DNA of 64,000 nucleotides from Segatella copri (GTDB lineage Bacteria; Bacteroidota; Bacteroidia; Bacteroidales; Bacteroidaceae): contig NZ_NMPZ01000012.1 in assembly GCF_002224675.1 (NCBI RefSeq), positions 1-64,000 of the forward strand, in the 5' to 3' direction. The translations under genes were made by a program, and so were the position numbers. The notes below the pieces were generated by a model, which worked only from the letters and a program-made list of their open reading frames with translations, was not told where the DNA came from and did not search any database. Shown here one piece after another: positions 25,764 to 36,250 of this stretch. The first letter of the stretch is position 1, and each line of letters begins with the position of its first letter.

Positions 25764-26591
25764 CTAGAGTTCGTAAACCCTGTCCTTCACATACTGCGCC
25801 CACTCTGTAGCCGACTTGCTGTGATCGAAAGTCTGCCAGGGAATCGGCTTGCCGATGGCGATGCGGAAATGCTTGCCCACATTCTTGTACATTTCATCCA
25901 CAAGGAACATCATGGCAAGGTTGAAAGGCAGATGCTTGTCGCTGAACCTGGCGATGCGATAGAACCTTTCGGAGTTCTGCCCACCGAAATGGATAGGCAC
26001 CACATCACGCTGATATTCCACACTCTTGGAGATGAAAGTCTTCTTCCAAGGCAAATCGCGGATGCTGCCATCAGGCTGCTTGCGGCTGTTCAGTCCCGCA
26101 GGGAACATCAGCATGTGGTTGTCGCTCTGGAATCCAGCCTCTACCATGCGAGGGAAGTCACGACTCTGTCTGCCGGTCTTATTGATACCGATGCTCACCG
26201 GCTTCAAGCCCGGGAGATTGAGCAGCAGATCGTTTACCAGATAGCGGAACTTACCATCGTAATGCGTTCCGATGATGGAGCCGAGGCACACGCCGTCCTG
26301 TCCGCCCAGCGGATGATTAGACACGAAAGTATAGAGTTTGCCATCATTCTTATCCGGCAAATTCTCCAAGCCTACGATTTCAACATCCATCTTCAGATAG
26401 CGCACGCATTCTGTAAGCCACTCCGTACCGGAGAGGTTTCGGCTTTCCCACAAGAACTTGTTCACTTCGTCTTCGTGTATAATCTTTTTTAGCCACGACA
26501 CGAGGAATCCGGGAACAAATTTAGCTTTGCTCCCCATCTTGTTCTTCAGTATCTTTTCTATGTCTATCGTTTTCTCTATTGAACCACTCAT
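25764..26591 (-). CDS. PlsC-family O-acyltransferase (GlsA-like)
   Basis: This 275-aa membrane-associated acyltransferase has block I VSNHPLGGQDGV (His and Asp separated by five residues instead of the usual four), block II around YLVNDLLLNLPGL, block III MLMFPAGLNSRK and a later VVPIHFGGQNS. It should transfer an acyl chain to a hydroxyl, either of N-acyl-hydroxyacyl glycine (GlsA role) or of lysophosphatidate. Pairing with the GNAT gene favours the first. It is probably transcribed before it in one unit from the promoter at 26617-26624. Confidence 0.82.
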   Translation of the reverse strand: MSGSIEKTIDIEKILKNKMGSKAKFVPGFLVSWLKKIIHEDEVNKFLWESRNLSGTEWLTECVRYLKMDVEIVGLENLPDKNDGKLYTFVSNHPLGGQDGVCLGSIIGTHYDGKFRYLVNDLLLNLPGLKPVSIGINKTGRQSRDFPRMVEAGFQSDNHMLMFPAGLNSRKQPDGSIRDLPWKKTFISKSVEYQRDVVPIHFGGQNSERFYRIARFSDKHLPFNLAMMFLVDEMYKNVGKHFRIAIGKPIPWQTFDHSKSATEWAQYVKDRVYEL

Positions 26592-26616
26592 TTTTAGTAA
26601 ACCTAATAAGTACGTG

Positions 26617-26624
26617 CAAAGTTA
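26617..26624 (-). promoter_or_regulatory. Promoter -7 element of the acyltransferase pair
   Basis: TAACTTTG on the minus strand, 25 bp before the ATG at 26591, fits TAnnTTTG; no -33 TTTG was found. Confidence 0.55.
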
Positions 26625-26848
26625 GTTTTTCTTTTTTAAATATGAGTCATTTTTCCCGAAAAATTATCAATAAAGCTAAAAAATAGTGCATTTTTCCATC
26701 TTTTCGGGAGAAATCAAGACAAAAAACATCGTTTTTCGCGAATTACTAGATACCAGCGAATAAAGAGCGTAAAATGAAAAAAATCATTTTTTTGCGCCCG
26801 TTTCATAAAATTTGTGGGGAAACATGGAGCTATGTGAGGATTTTTATG

Positions 26849-26856
26849 TACCTTTG
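26849..26856 (+). promoter_or_regulatory. Promoter -7 element of the dcw cluster
   Basis: TACCTTTG fits TAnnTTTG and lies 108 bp before rsmH, giving a leader of about 100 nt. No TTTG lies at 19-21 nt. The 26625-26964 stretch is AT-rich with small inverted repeats (CCTATTAAATAGG, and two GTACAT copies) and holds no ORF; mraZ, usual at this position, is not present. Confidence 0.6.
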
Positions 26857-26964
26857 GAGCCGAATTCCTATTAAATAGGTACATACGCGCTGTATATAAG
26901 TACATGCACGTGAAAGAAACAAGTTAAAAATAAGTAACTTACAAAAGAAAAAGAATCAAGAAGA

Positions 26965-27879
26965 ATGATCAAGACAGCAGAAACATATCACGTACCCGTG
27001 CTCCTCAAAGAGAGCGTTGACGGACTCAACATCCAACCAGGCGGCATCTATGTAGATGTTACCTTCGGCGGTGGAGGACATTCCAGAGAAATCATCTCCC
27101 GCCTGAGCGAGGGAGCACATCTCTACAGCTTCGACCAGGACGCTGATGCCGAGCGCAACGTGGTGGCAAATCCCAACTTCACCTTCGTATGCTCCAACTT
27201 CAGATACCTGAAGAACTGGATGAGATACTATGGCGTAGAGGGACTGGACGGACTACTCGCCGACCTCGGTGTATCGAGTCATCATTTCGACGACGAGACC
27301 CGCGGATTCTCCTTCCGCTTTGATTCTCCTCTCGACATGCGCATGAACAAGAGAGCCGGGAAGACTGCTGCCGACATCGTGAACGAATACGAGGAAGAGG
27401 CACTTGCCGACATCTTCTATCTCTACGGCGAACTGAAGAATTCCCGCCGCATCGCTTCAGCGCTGGTCAAGGCAAGAGCCGCAAGCCCTATCAAGACCAC
27501 CAAGGACTTCATGGCTGCCGTGGAACCCCTCTTCAAGCGAGAGCGGGAGAAGAAGGAGATGGCCAAGCTCTTCCAGGCACTGCGCATAGAGGTGAATCAC
27601 GAGATGGATGCCCTGAAAGAAATGCTCCGCTCTGCCACCGAACTGCTCAAGCCGGGAGGAAGACTCTCGGTGATTACCTATCACTCACTGGAAGACCGCA
27701 TCGTGAAGAATATGATGAAGGCGGGCAATCCAGAGGGCAAGGTAGAACAGGACTTCTTCGGAAGAATCGAGACACCTTTCAAGCTCGTCAACAACAAGGT
27801 AATCATACCAGACGCCGATGAGCAGGAGAGAAACCCGAGAAGCCGCAGCGCCAAGTTGAGAATCGCAGAAAAGAAATAG
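26965..27879 (+). CDS. rsmH: 16S rRNA (cytosine-1402-N4)-methyltransferase
   Basis: This 304-aa SAM-dependent enzyme methylates N4 of C1402 in the ribosomal decoding centre. Family signatures: HVPVLLKESVDGL, YVDVTFGGGGHSREI (SAM loop), LADLGVSSHHFDD, RGFSFRFDSPLDMRM and the C-terminal RNPRSRSAKLR. It opens the dcw cluster here. The start follows an A/G-rich ribosome site (AAGAAAAAGAATCAAGAAG). Confidence 0.97.
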   Translation: MIKTAETYHVPVLLKESVDGLNIQPGGIYVDVTFGGGGHSREIISRLSEGAHLYSFDQDADAERNVVANPNFTFVCSNFRYLKNWMRYYGVEGLDGLLADLGVSSHHFDDETRGFSFRFDSPLDMRMNKRAGKTAADIVNEYEEEALADIFYLYGELKNSRRIASALVKARAASPIKTTKDFMAAVEPLFKREREKKEMAKLFQALRIEVNHEMDALKEMLRSATELLKPGGRLSVITYHSLEDRIVKNMMKAGNPEGKVEQDFFGRIETPFKLVNNKVIIPDADEQERNPRSRSAKLRIAEKK

Positions 27880-27926
27880 AGTAAATGAGATTATCATGTA
27901 ACTGCAATCATGTAATGCAATAGAAA

Positions 27927-28478
27927 ATGAAACAAGATAAAGAAAAACCAGAAACAAGCATCCCGGCAGAAGAGCAGAAGACGCAGGTTTCTGAGTCGGC
28001 AAAGACCAAGGAGAAAGCACCGACTACTGAAAAGCAGAAGGCGCAGGCTTCTGAAGAGCAGAAATCGGAACCGGAAGCTCCCAAACCGGCTCCGCAGGCT
28101 TCGCTCAAGGAAGTGATTGCCAAGCAGGCCATCGAGGAGGAAGTGTCGGGTTCTGCCAGCTTCACACTGCGCAAGATTCTGGGTGGTGACATCCTCACCG
28201 CACAAATCATCAGAAAGCAGATATGGCTGTTCATGCTCATCGTGGTTTTCATCATTATCTACATATCCAACCGATACAGCATCCAGAAGGATCTCATCGA
28301 ATTGGATCAACTGCAAAAAGAGCTGCAAGACACGAAATACAAAGCACTGTCAACCAGCAGTCAGATAACAGAGAAGAGTCGTGAAAGCAATGTGCTCGAT
28401 ATGCTGAAACACAGCAAGGACAGCACCCTGCACATCGCCACACAACCTCCTTACATCATAAACGTACCAGAAGAATGA
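27927..28478 (+). CDS. ftsL: FtsL-like cell division protein
   Basis: This 183-aa bitopic protein has a long Pro/Glu/Lys-rich cytoplasmic N-terminus (about 1-75), one membrane helix (about 98-115, WLFMLIVVFIIIYI) and a short periplasmic coiled coil (LIELDQLQKELQDTKYKAL). It matches the Bacteroidetes FtsL-like family by position and topology. FtsL joins FtsB and FtsQ to recruit and activate FtsWI at the septum. Its stop overlaps the ftsI start by four bases (ATGA), showing translational coupling. Confidence 0.88.
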   Translation: MKQDKEKPETSIPAEEQKTQVSESAKTKEKAPTTEKQKAQASEEQKSEPEAPKPAPQASLKEVIAKQAIEEEVSGSASFTLRKILGGDILTAQIIRKQIWLFMLIVVFIIIYISNRYSIQKDLIELDQLQKELQDTKYKALSTSSQITEKSRESNVLDMLKHSKDSTLHIATQPPYIINVPEE

Positions 28479-30631
28479 GCAAGTTTGAGCATAAGAAAGT
28501 AATGCCGCGCTATAGTGCCATCGCCATCATCATGACCCTGATTGCCACCGCCATCGTAGGAAAAGCACTCTACATCATGACGGCTAAGCACGACTACTGG
28601 ATGCAGGTTGCCGAGCGACAGAAGAAAGACTCCGTGACCGTGAAGCCTAACCGAGGCAACATCCTGAGCTGCGCAGGACAGCTGATGGCGAGTTCGCTGC
28701 CAGAGTTCAAGGTATTCATGGACTTCAAGGCGCTAACCGAAGCCGGCAACGACTCGCTTTGGGATGCAAAGCAGGATTCCATCTGCCAGGGACTCCACAA
28801 GATATTCCCGGAGAAGACAGCAGAGGAATTCAAGCGCCATCTCATAGAGGGACGCGGCAAGAAGAGCCGCCACTGGGCGGTATATGGAAGTCGTATCGAC
28901 TATAACACCTTCACCGAGGTGAAGGCGCTGCCAATTTTCCGCCTCACTCCCTACAAGAGCGGATTCCACTGGGAGGAATACAATGCCCGCACCCGCACCT
29001 ACGGTTCGCTGGCAGGAAGAACCATCGGAGCCATGTTTGGTGCCAAGGATACCGCCAGATTCGGACTGGAGCTGAGCTATGACTCCATCCTGCGCGGAAC
29101 CAATGGTATCGTGCATCGCCGCAAGGTGCGCAACAAGTTCCTCGACATCACCGACACCCCTCCTATCGACGGTGCCGACATCGTTACCACCATCGATGTG
29201 AGCATGCAGGATCTTGCCGAGCGCTCACTCATCGAAGAGTTGAAGGAAATCAATGCCAACGTGGGTGTAGCCATCGTGATGGATGTGCCTACCGGCGACA
29301 TCAAGGCCATTGTAAACATGGAAAAATGCTTCGATGGCGAATACAGAGAGATTCACAACCATGCCGTGAGCGACCTTCTGGAGCCGGGTTCGGTATTCAA
29401 GCCAGCCTCGCTGCTCGTAGCACTCGATGACGGCGTGGTAGATACTACCTATCGCGTGGAAACGGGATGTGGTGTCTGGCAGATGTACGGACGAGATATG
29501 AAGGACCATAACTGGCGAAAGGGCGGATATGGAATGCTGACCTTCGCAAAGACACTGTGGTACAGTTCTAACATCGGTGTGAGCCGAATCATCGACGACC
29601 ACTACCACAACTGTCCGGAGAAATTCGTACAGGGCATCTATCGCACCGGTCTGCACGACGACCTGAAGATTCCACTGGTGGGAGCTACTCCTGCCCGAAT
29701 CCGAATGCCGCACAGAAACAGCCACGGACAGTATGACAACTGGGCAAAGACCAGCTTGCCATGGATGAGTATCGGATACGAGACGCAGGTGCCACCGATC
29801 TCTACCCTCACCTTCTACAACACCATCGCCAACAACGGCAAGATGATGCGTCCTAGATTCGTGAGCAAGGTAGTGAAGAACGGAGAAACCATCATGGAGT
29901 TTCCTCCAGAGGTGATGCGCGAACAGATAGCCAAGCCGCAATCCATCAAGAAGATGCAAACCATCCTGGAACAGGTGGTTAGCCTGGGACTGGGCAAAAA
30001 AGCCGGTTCACCTAACTTCAAGGTTGCCGGAAAGACCGGTACGGCTCAGGTTTCCAAGGGAGCCGGCGGTTACAAGAACGGCATTACCAACTATCTGGTG
30101 AGCTTCGCCGGCTACTTCCCAGCCGACAATCCGCGCTACAGCTGTATCGTCTGCATTCAGAAATCAGGTTTGCCAGCTTCCGGCGGAAGCATGAGTGGTA
30201 AGGTATTCCACGACATTGCCGAAGGCATCATGGCACAGAGCCTGAAACTCGACGTGAAGGATGCCAAGGATTCAGCCTCCATCTTCGTTCCGGACGTGAA
30301 GAACGGAAACGTGCTGGCTGCCGACTACGTACTCACCCACCTGGGCATCAAGACCAACACCAACTGGAGTGGAAGCTACGCCAACGGCAATCCTATCTGG
30401 GGCAAGGCAGAACGCATAGGAAGCAGAAGCATCAAGCTTTTCAAAGAGAAGCAATACGGCAAAAGCACCGTGCCCGATATTACAGGCATGGGAGCCAGAG
30501 ACGCTATCTTCTGCATGGAGAGCAGAGGAATCAGAACCAGGATTCATGGCAGAGGCAAGGTAATCAAGCAGAGTCTCATGCCGGGAACACCGGTCAAGAA
30601 GGGTTCCATCTGTATCATCGAATTGAACTAA
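28475..30631 (+). CDS. ftsI: Septal transpeptidase, class B penicillin-binding protein with PASTA
   Basis: This 718-aa protein has an N-terminal membrane anchor (about 10-30), a PBP dimerisation domain and the transpeptidase domain. Active-site motifs are SVFK ([10 protein letters not shown], near residue 305), SSN (near 363) and KTGT (AGKTGTAQ, near 519). A C-terminal PASTA domain begins [13 protein letters not shown]. It cross-links septal peptidoglycan with FtsW as glycosyltransferase partner. The PASTA domain is normal in Bacteroidetes FtsI but absent in Escherichia coli. Confidence 0.95.
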   Translation: MSKFEHKKVMPRYSAIAIIMTLIATAIVGKALYIMTAKHDYWMQVAERQKKDSVTVKPNRGNILSCAGQLMASSLPEFKVFMDFKALTEAGNDSLWDAKQDSICQGLHKIFPEKTAEEFKRHLIEGRGKKSRHWAVYGSRIDYNTFTEVKALPIFRLTPYKSGFHWEEYNARTRTYGSLAGRTIGAMFGAKDTARFGLELSYDSILRGTNGIVHRRKVRNKFLDITDTPPIDGADIVTTIDVSMQDLAERSLIEELKEINANVGVAIVMDVPTGDIKAIVNMEKCFDGEYREIHNHAVSDLLEPGSVFKPASLLVALDDGVVDTTYRVETGCGVWQMYGRDMKDHNWRKGGYGMLTFAKTLWYSSNIGVSRIIDDHYHNCPEKFVQGIYRTGLHDDLKIPLVGATPARIRMPHRNSHGQYDNWAKTSLPWMSIGYETQVPPISTLTFYNTIANNGKMMRPRFVSKVVKNGETIMEFPPEVMREQIAKPQSIKKMQTILEQVVSLGLGKKAGSPNFKVAGKTGTAQVSKGAGGYKNGITNYLVSFAGYFPADNPRYSCIVCIQKSGLPASGGSMSGKVFHDIAEGIMAQSLKLDVKDAKDSASIFVPDVKNGNVLAADYVLTHLGIKTNTNWSGSYANGNPIWGKAERIGSRSIKLFKEKQYGKSTVPDITGMGARDAIFCMESRGIRTRIHGRGKVIKQSLMPGTPVKKGSICIIELN

Positions 30632-30669
30632 TATATATAATAAGGTGTAAATACATAAAGATATTAAAT

Positions 30670-32130
30670 ATGAAGTTACAAGAATTACTCAAAAACATCG
30701 AGCCGATTCAGATTGTCGGTGATGCTGATGTAGAGGTTTCGGGCGTAAACATCGACTCCCGAAAGATTAAGGAAGGTCACTTGTTCGTTGCAATCAAGGG
30801 CACTCAGGTTGACGGCCACCAGTTTATTTCAAAGGCATTGGCCCTGGGCGCAAAGTCGGTTTTGTGCGAGGATATGCCTGAGGAGAAAATCGAAGGCGTA
30901 ACTTACATTCAGGTAGCATCTACCGAAGATGCTGTAGGTAAAGTGGCTACACTCTTCTATGGAGATCCATCCAAGAAGCTGAAGTTGGTTGGCGTGACTG
31001 GCACTAATGGCAAGACCACCATCGCCACCTTATTATATAATATGTTCCGCAAGTTCGGACATAAGTGCGGTCTGCTCTCCACCGTCTGCAATTACATTGA
31101 GGGCGAGGCAATTCCTGCCGACCACACTACCCCAGACCCTATCGAGCTGAACATGCTGCTGGGCAAGATGGTAGAGGCAGGATGCGAATACGCCTTCATG
31201 GAGTGCTCTTCTCATGCCATCGCACAGAAGCGTATCGGCGGTTTGGAGTTCGCCGGCGGACTGTTCACCAATCTCACCCGCGACCATCTCGACTATCACA
31301 AGACATTCGAGAACTACCGCAACGCCAAGAAGGCTTTCTTCGACGGTCTGCCTAAGACTGCCTTCGCCATCACCAATGCCGACGACAAGAACGGCATGAT
31401 CATGGTACAGAACACCAAGGCTACCGTGAAGACCTACTCTACTCGCTCTATGGCAGACTTCAAGGCAAGAATCCTGGAGTGTCACTTCGGCGGCATGTAT
31501 CTGGAGATAGATGGCAGAGAGGTAGGCGTACAGTTTATCGGAAAATTCAATGTAAGCAATCTGCTTGCCGTATATGGTGCAGCCGTCATGCTCGGCAAGA
31601 AGCCGGAGGATGTACTCGTAGTGATGAGTACCCTTCACAGCGTAAGCGGACGATTGGAGCCAATCCAGTCGCCAGAAGGCTATACAGCCATCGTTGACTA
31701 TGCTCATACACCAGATGCATTGGAGAACGTACTGAATGCCATTCACGAAGTTCTCGACGGCAAGGGCGGCGAAGTGATTACCGTCTGCGGTGCCGGTGGA
31801 AACCGTGACAAGGGCAAGCGCCCGTTGATGGCTCAAGAGGCTGTCAAGCAGAGCGATAAGGTTATCATCACCAGCGACAATCCTCGCTTCGAAGAGCCAC
31901 AGGACATCATCAACGACATGCTGGCTGGTCTCAACGCCCAGCAGATGAAGAAGGTGATCAGCATCGTTGACCGCAAGGAAGCAATCCGCACAGCCTGCAT
32001 GCTGGCCAAGAAGGGCGATGTAATCCTCGTTGCCGGAAAGGGACATGAAGACTACCAGGAGATCAAGGGCGTGAAGCATCACTTCGACGACAAGGAAGTG
32101 CTTCGCGAAATCTTCGGTATCAACAAGTAG
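30670..32130 (+). CDS. murE: UDP-MurNAc-L-Ala-D-Glu:meso-diaminopimelate ligase
   Basis: This 486-aa Mur ligase adds the third amino acid of the stem peptide in the cytoplasm. The ATP loop is [15 protein letters not shown], the middle-domain lysine region reads [17 protein letters not shown], and the C-terminal DNPRFEE is the signature for meso-diaminopimelate (lysine enzymes differ there). The gene is preceded by a 38-bp gap after ftsI. Confidence 0.97.
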   Translation: MKLQELLKNIEPIQIVGDADVEVSGVNIDSRKIKEGHLFVAIKGTQVDGHQFISKALALGAKSVLCEDMPEEKIEGVTYIQVASTEDAVGKVATLFYGDPSKKLKLVGVTGTNGKTTIATLLYNMFRKFGHKCGLLSTVCNYIEGEAIPADHTTPDPIELNMLLGKMVEAGCEYAFMECSSHAIAQKRIGGLEFAGGLFTNLTRDHLDYHKTFENYRNAKKAFFDGLPKTAFAITNADDKNGMIMVQNTKATVKTYSTRSMADFKARILECHFGGMYLEIDGREVGVQFIGKFNVSNLLAVYGAAVMLGKKPEDVLVVMSTLHSVSGRLEPIQSPEGYTAIVDYAHTPDALENVLNAIHEVLDGKGGEVITVCGAGGNRDKGKRPLMAQEAVKQSDKVIITSDNPRFEEPQDIINDMLAGLNAQQMKKVISIVDRKEAIRTACMLAKKGDVILVAGKGHEDYQEIKGVKHHFDDKEVLREIFGINK

Positions 32131-32164
32131 TATTATCATCTAATAGAAAAAGAGAAGAAGAAAA

Positions 32165-33433
32165 ATGTTATACTATCTTTTTAGATTTCTGGAGCAGTGG
32201 GGCATTACAGGTTCCCACATGTGGGGTTACATTTCATTCCGTGCCCTGCTCGCACTGATTTTATCACTCGTCATCTCTGCATGGTTTGGCGAGAAGTTCA
32301 TCAAGTACCTCAAGAGCAAGCAGATTACCGAGACCCAGCGCGATGCCAGCATCGACCCATTCGGCGTAAAGAAGATTGGTGTCCCATCCATGGGTGGCGT
32401 CATCATCATCCTGGCCATCCTCGTACCGGTATTGCTGCTCGGCAGATTGCGCAACATCTATCTGATCCTGATGATCATCACTACCGTATGGCTTGGTTTC
32501 CTCGGTGGTATGGATGACTTCATCAAGATTTTCAAGCGCGACAAAGAGGGACTGAAGGGCAAATACAAAATCGTAGGACAGGTTGGTATCGGCCTCATCG
32601 TAGGTCTGGTGCTCTGGGCTTCTCCAGACGTGAAGATGAACGAGAACCTCGCCATCGAACGCCAGGGACAGGAGACGGTGGTAAAGCATCGTGCAGAGGC
32701 ACGAAAGTCATTGAAAACCACCATACCATTCATCAAGGGGCATAATCTCGACTACTCCAGCATCACCAGCTTCTGTGGTGAGCACAAGGTAGCTGCAGGC
32801 TGGATTCTCTTTGTAATCATGACCATCTTCGTGGTTACCGCCGTTTCCAACGGTGCCAACCTCAACGATGGAATGGATGGAATGTGTGCCGGAAACTCCG
32901 CCATCATAGGTGTGGCATTAGGCATTCTTGCGTATGTGTCGTCGCACATCGAGTTTGCCGCCTACCTCAACATCATGTATATTCCTGGCTCCGAGGAGCT
33001 GGTGGTATTCTTCTGTGCCTTTATCGGAGCCCTCATCGGCTTCCTCTGGTACAATGCCTACCCTGCGCAGGTGTTCATGGGCGATACCGGTTCGCTCACC
33101 ATCGGCGGTATCATCGCCGTGGGCGCCATCATCATCCACAAGGAGCTGATGCTGCCTATCCTCTGCGGAATCTTCTTCGTAGAGAGCCTCAGCGTGATGA
33201 TGCAGGTATATTACTACAAGCTGGGTAAGCGCAGAGGCATCAAGCAGCGCATCTTCAAGCGCACGCCTATCCACGACAACTTCCGTACACAGGACAGCCA
33301 GCTGGATCCAGACTGCAAGTATCTGTGGAAGAAGCCTCGCAACTGCTACCACGAATCGAAGATTACCATCCGTTTCTGGATCGTGACCATCATCCTGGCA
33401 GCACTCACCATCATCACATTGAAGATTAGATAA
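32165..33433 (+). CDS. mraY: Phospho-N-acetylmuramoyl-pentapeptide transferase
   Basis: This 422-aa polytopic enzyme couples UDP-MurNAc-pentapeptide to undecaprenyl phosphate, making lipid I. It contains GVPSMGGVIIILAI, FLGGMDDFIKI (catalytic Asp pair), NGANLNDGMDGM and YNAYPAQVFMGDTGSL, and ends in TPIHDNFR. An insert of about 60 residues in the middle makes it longer than the 360-aa Escherichia coli enzyme, as is usual in Bacteroidetes. Confidence 0.97.
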   Translation: MLYYLFRFLEQWGITGSHMWGYISFRALLALILSLVISAWFGEKFIKYLKSKQITETQRDASIDPFGVKKIGVPSMGGVIIILAILVPVLLLGRLRNIYLILMIITTVWLGFLGGMDDFIKIFKRDKEGLKGKYKIVGQVGIGLIVGLVLWASPDVKMNENLAIERQGQETVVKHRAEARKSLKTTIPFIKGHNLDYSSITSFCGEHKVAAGWILFVIMTIFVVTAVSNGANLNDGMDGMCAGNSAIIGVALGILAYVSSHIEFAAYLNIMYIPGSEELVVFFCAFIGALIGFLWYNAYPAQVFMGDTGSLTIGGIIAVGAIIIHKELMLPILCGIFFVESLSVMMQVYYYKLGKRRGIKQRIFKRTPIHDNFRTQDSQLDPDCKYLWKKPRNCYHESKITIRFWIVTIILAALTIITLKIR

Positions 33434-33474
33434 AACAAAGGCTCTTATCAGCCTGACAAGAAAAAGATACAACA

Positions 33475-34812
33475 ATGAGCAAAATTGTAATTTTAGGAGC
33501 TGGCGAAAGTGGCGCAGGTGCTGCCGTGCTGGCGAAGAAAGAGGGATTCGAGGTATTTGTCTCTGACATGTCTAAGATCAAGGACAACTACAAGAAGTTG
33601 ATGGACGACCACGGCATTGAGTGGGAAGAGGGACATCATACTGAAGAGAAAATCTTAGACGCTGATGAAGTCATCAAGAGCCCGGGCATTCCTAAGGAAG
33701 CCCCTATGATTCAGAAACTGATGGCAAAGGGTACTCCTATCATCAGCGAAATAGAATTTGCAGGCAGATATACAGATGCCAAGATGATCTGCATCACAGG
33801 TAGCAATGGCAAGACCACAACTACTTCGCTGATCTATCACATCATCAAGTCGGCTGGCTACGATGTAGGACTGGCTGGCAATATCGGCAAGAGTCTGGCG
33901 CTGCAGGTGGCAGAGACACCTCATAAGTACTACGTCATCGAACTGAGCAGTTTCCAGCTTGACAACATGTACGAATTCCGTGCCAACGTGGCAATCCTGC
34001 TCAACATCACTCCAGACCATCTGGACCGCTACGAGTTCAAGATGCAGAACTATACCGATGCCAAGATGCGCATCACACAGAACCAGACAGAGGAAGACAG
34101 CTTCATCTTCTGGAACGATGATCCTATCGTGAAGAAGGAACTGGAGAAGTATGACCTCAAGTCACACCTCTGTCCATTCTCAGAATTCAACGAGGAAGGA
34201 TGCGTGGGCTACATCGAGGACGGCAAGTACAAACTCAACTTCCCATCAGCCTTCGAGATGCCACAGGCAGACATGAGCCTGCGCGGCAAGCACAACATCT
34301 ACAACAGCCTGGCAGCAGGACTCGCCTGCAACATCGTAGGCATCGACCACGAGACCCTGCACAAGGGCCTCAACGACTTCCCAGGCGTAGAGCACCGACT
34401 GGAGAAGGTGGGCAAGTTCAAGGGAGTTTACTATGTAAACGACTCAAAGGCTACCAATGTGGATGCTTGCTGGTACGCTCTGGAGAGCATGACAACCCCT
34501 ACCATCCTCATCATCGGTGGTAAGGACAAGGGCAACGATTATAACCAGATCAAGGACCTGGTAAAGGAGAAGTGTGCAGGTATCGTATATCTCGGAGCCG
34601 ACAACCAGAAGCTGCACGACAACTTCGACGCCCTGGGCATTCCTGTTCGCGACACCCACAGCATGAAAGACTGCGTGGCTGCCTGCCAGGAGCTGGCCAA
34701 GCCAGGCGACACCGTATTGCTGAGCCCATGCTGCGCCAGCTTCGACCTCTTCAAGAACATGGAGGACCGCGGCGAGCAGTTCAAGGCACTGGCAAGAGCC
34801 ATCGGTGAATAA
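33475..34812 (+). CDS. murD: UDP-MurNAc-L-alanine:D-glutamate ligase
   Basis: This 445-aa Mur ligase adds D-Glu to UDP-MurNAc-L-Ala. It has the N-terminal nucleotide-sugar loop VILGAGESGAGAA, the ATP loop ITGSNGKTTTTSLI, NITPDHLDRYEFKMQNY and the C-terminal HRLEKVGKFKGVYYVNDSKATN, all diagnostic. It follows mraY by 41 bp. Confidence 0.97.
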   Translation: MSKIVILGAGESGAGAAVLAKKEGFEVFVSDMSKIKDNYKKLMDDHGIEWEEGHHTEEKILDADEVIKSPGIPKEAPMIQKLMAKGTPIISEIEFAGRYTDAKMICITGSNGKTTTTSLIYHIIKSAGYDVGLAGNIGKSLALQVAETPHKYYVIELSSFQLDNMYEFRANVAILLNITPDHLDRYEFKMQNYTDAKMRITQNQTEEDSFIFWNDDPIVKKELEKYDLKSHLCPFSEFNEEGCVGYIEDGKYKLNFPSAFEMPQADMSLRGKHNIYNSLAAGLACNIVGIDHETLHKGLNDFPGVEHRLEKVGKFKGVYYVNDSKATNVDACWYALESMTTPTILIIGGKDKGNDYNQIKDLVKEKCAGIVYLGADNQKLHDNFDALGIPVRDTHSMKDCVAACQELAKPGDTVLLSPCCASFDLFKNMEDRGEQFKALARAIGE

Positions 34813-34869
34813 CTTTTCATTTGGCAAGAACTTAAGTGATAATAATTTTAGAGATAGGACAGTTAAGAA

Positions 34870-36147
34870 ATGAACAATAAGACCATAGGCAACATATTCA
34901 AGGGAGACAAGGTCATCTGGATGGTCTTCTTCTTTCTCTGTATGATAAGCATCATAGAGGTGTATTCCGCCTCTAGCTCCTTGTCTTACAAGAGTGGTAA
35001 CTATATGGCGCCGGTAATACGCCATATAGGTCTCCTTTTTCTAGGCTTAGGCACCATGATATGTATGCTCAAGGTTAAGTGTAAGTACTTCAAGATCGTC
35101 ACTCCTTTTGTGATATTTCCATCTCTGGGCTTACTCATCTGGGTTTTGATAGCGGGACAATCCACCAATGGCGCATCCCGCTGGATTAACCTGGTGGGCA
35201 TCCAGTTTCAGCCTTCGGAAATAGCCAAGGGAGCGGTGGTGCTGGTAGTGGCACAGATTCTCAGTGCAATGCAGACGCAGAATGGTGCAGAACGGAGAGC
35301 CTTCAAGTATGTCTTGACGGCCTGCTGCCCGTTTATCATCCTCATCGGACTTGAGAACTTATCCACCGCCATGCTTCTGTGCATCACCATCTTATGCATG
35401 ATGATCATCGGAAGAGTACCTATGAGTCAGATAGGCAAACTCGTGGGCAGCGTCTTGATATTTATCTGCGTTGTCTTCGCCGGCGTTATGATCGTGGGTG
35501 AAGACAAGGAAAACGGAGGAAACAAGCCGGAAAATACGCTCACAGAGAACATCAACGAGAAGGAAGAAGCACCAGGTATGGCAGAGAAGATGTTCCACCG
35601 AGCAGATACCTGGAAAGCACGTATCGACAAGTTTATCAATTCCAAGCCAGTGGCTCCGGAAGACGTGGACCTGGATAAGGATGCGCAGGTGGCCCATGCC
35701 AACATCGCCATCGCCTCATCGAATATCGTGGGAAAGGGACCGGGAAACTCCGTAGAACGAGATTTTCTCTCTCAGGCATTCTCCGACTTCATCTACGCCA
35801 TCATCATCGAGGAAATGGGACTGTGGGGTGCCTTCTTTGTGGCATTCCTCTACATCATTCTGCTCTTCAGAGCCGGGCGAATCGCCAACCGGTGTGAGAA
35901 CACATTCCCAGCATTCCTGTGCATGGGACTTGCCATCATGCTGGTTATCCAGGCACTGTTCAACATGGCTGTAGCTGTGGGCTTGGCACCGGTTACTGGT
36001 CAGCCACTTCCGCTCATCAGCCGAGGTGGAACCTCAACCATCATCAACTGTCTCTACCTGGGCATCATCTTAAGCATCAGTAGAACCGCAAAAAAGAAAG
36101 ATTTGCCTCAAAACGAAGCAAATTTTGACAAATTTGCTGCTGCATAA
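34870..36147 (+). CDS. ftsW: Septal SEDS glycosyltransferase FtsW
   Basis: This 425-aa polytopic SEDS protein polymerises lipid II at the septum with FtsI. Signature regions are GASRWINLVGIQFQPSEIAKGA, the conserved loop after NIVGKGPGNSVERDFLSQAFSDFIYAIIIEEMG (with the catalytic Asp) and GLAPVTGQPLPLISRGGTS near the end. A charged insert of roughly 70 residues in the extracytoplasmic loop before that (GEDKENGGNKPEN...) is larger than in Escherichia coli. Confidence 0.95.
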   Translation: MNNKTIGNIFKGDKVIWMVFFFLCMISIIEVYSASSSLSYKSGNYMAPVIRHIGLLFLGLGTMICMLKVKCKYFKIVTPFVIFPSLGLLIWVLIAGQSTNGASRWINLVGIQFQPSEIAKGAVVLVVAQILSAMQTQNGAERRAFKYVLTACCPFIILIGLENLSTAMLLCITILCMMIIGRVPMSQIGKLVGSVLIFICVVFAGVMIVGEDKENGGNKPENTLTENINEKEEAPGMAEKMFHRADTWKARIDKFINSKPVAPEDVDLDKDAQVAHANIAIASSNIVGKGPGNSVERDFLSQAFSDFIYAIIIEEMGLWGAFFVAFLYIILLFRAGRIANRCENTFPAFLCMGLAIMLVIQALFNMAVAVGLAPVTGQPLPLISRGGTSTIINCLYLGIILSISRTAKKKDLPQNEANFDKFAAA

Positions 36148-36200
36148 CAAAAGAGTATCATAAATAAGGTAAAAAATGCCATTAAATGGATTTTTTTGCT

Positions 36201-36208
36201 TACCTTTG
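36201..36208 (+). promoter_or_regulatory. Candidate internal promoter before murG
   Basis: TACCTTTG fits TAnnTTTG within the 103-bp ftsW-murG gap, the widest gap in the cluster, 43 bp before the murG ATG. The -33 element is weak. It could give murG-ftsZ its own supply. Confidence 0.5.
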
Positions 36209-36250
36209 CGTGAAAATTGTTGACCCTCGGGTCGTAAACAAGAATGGATT

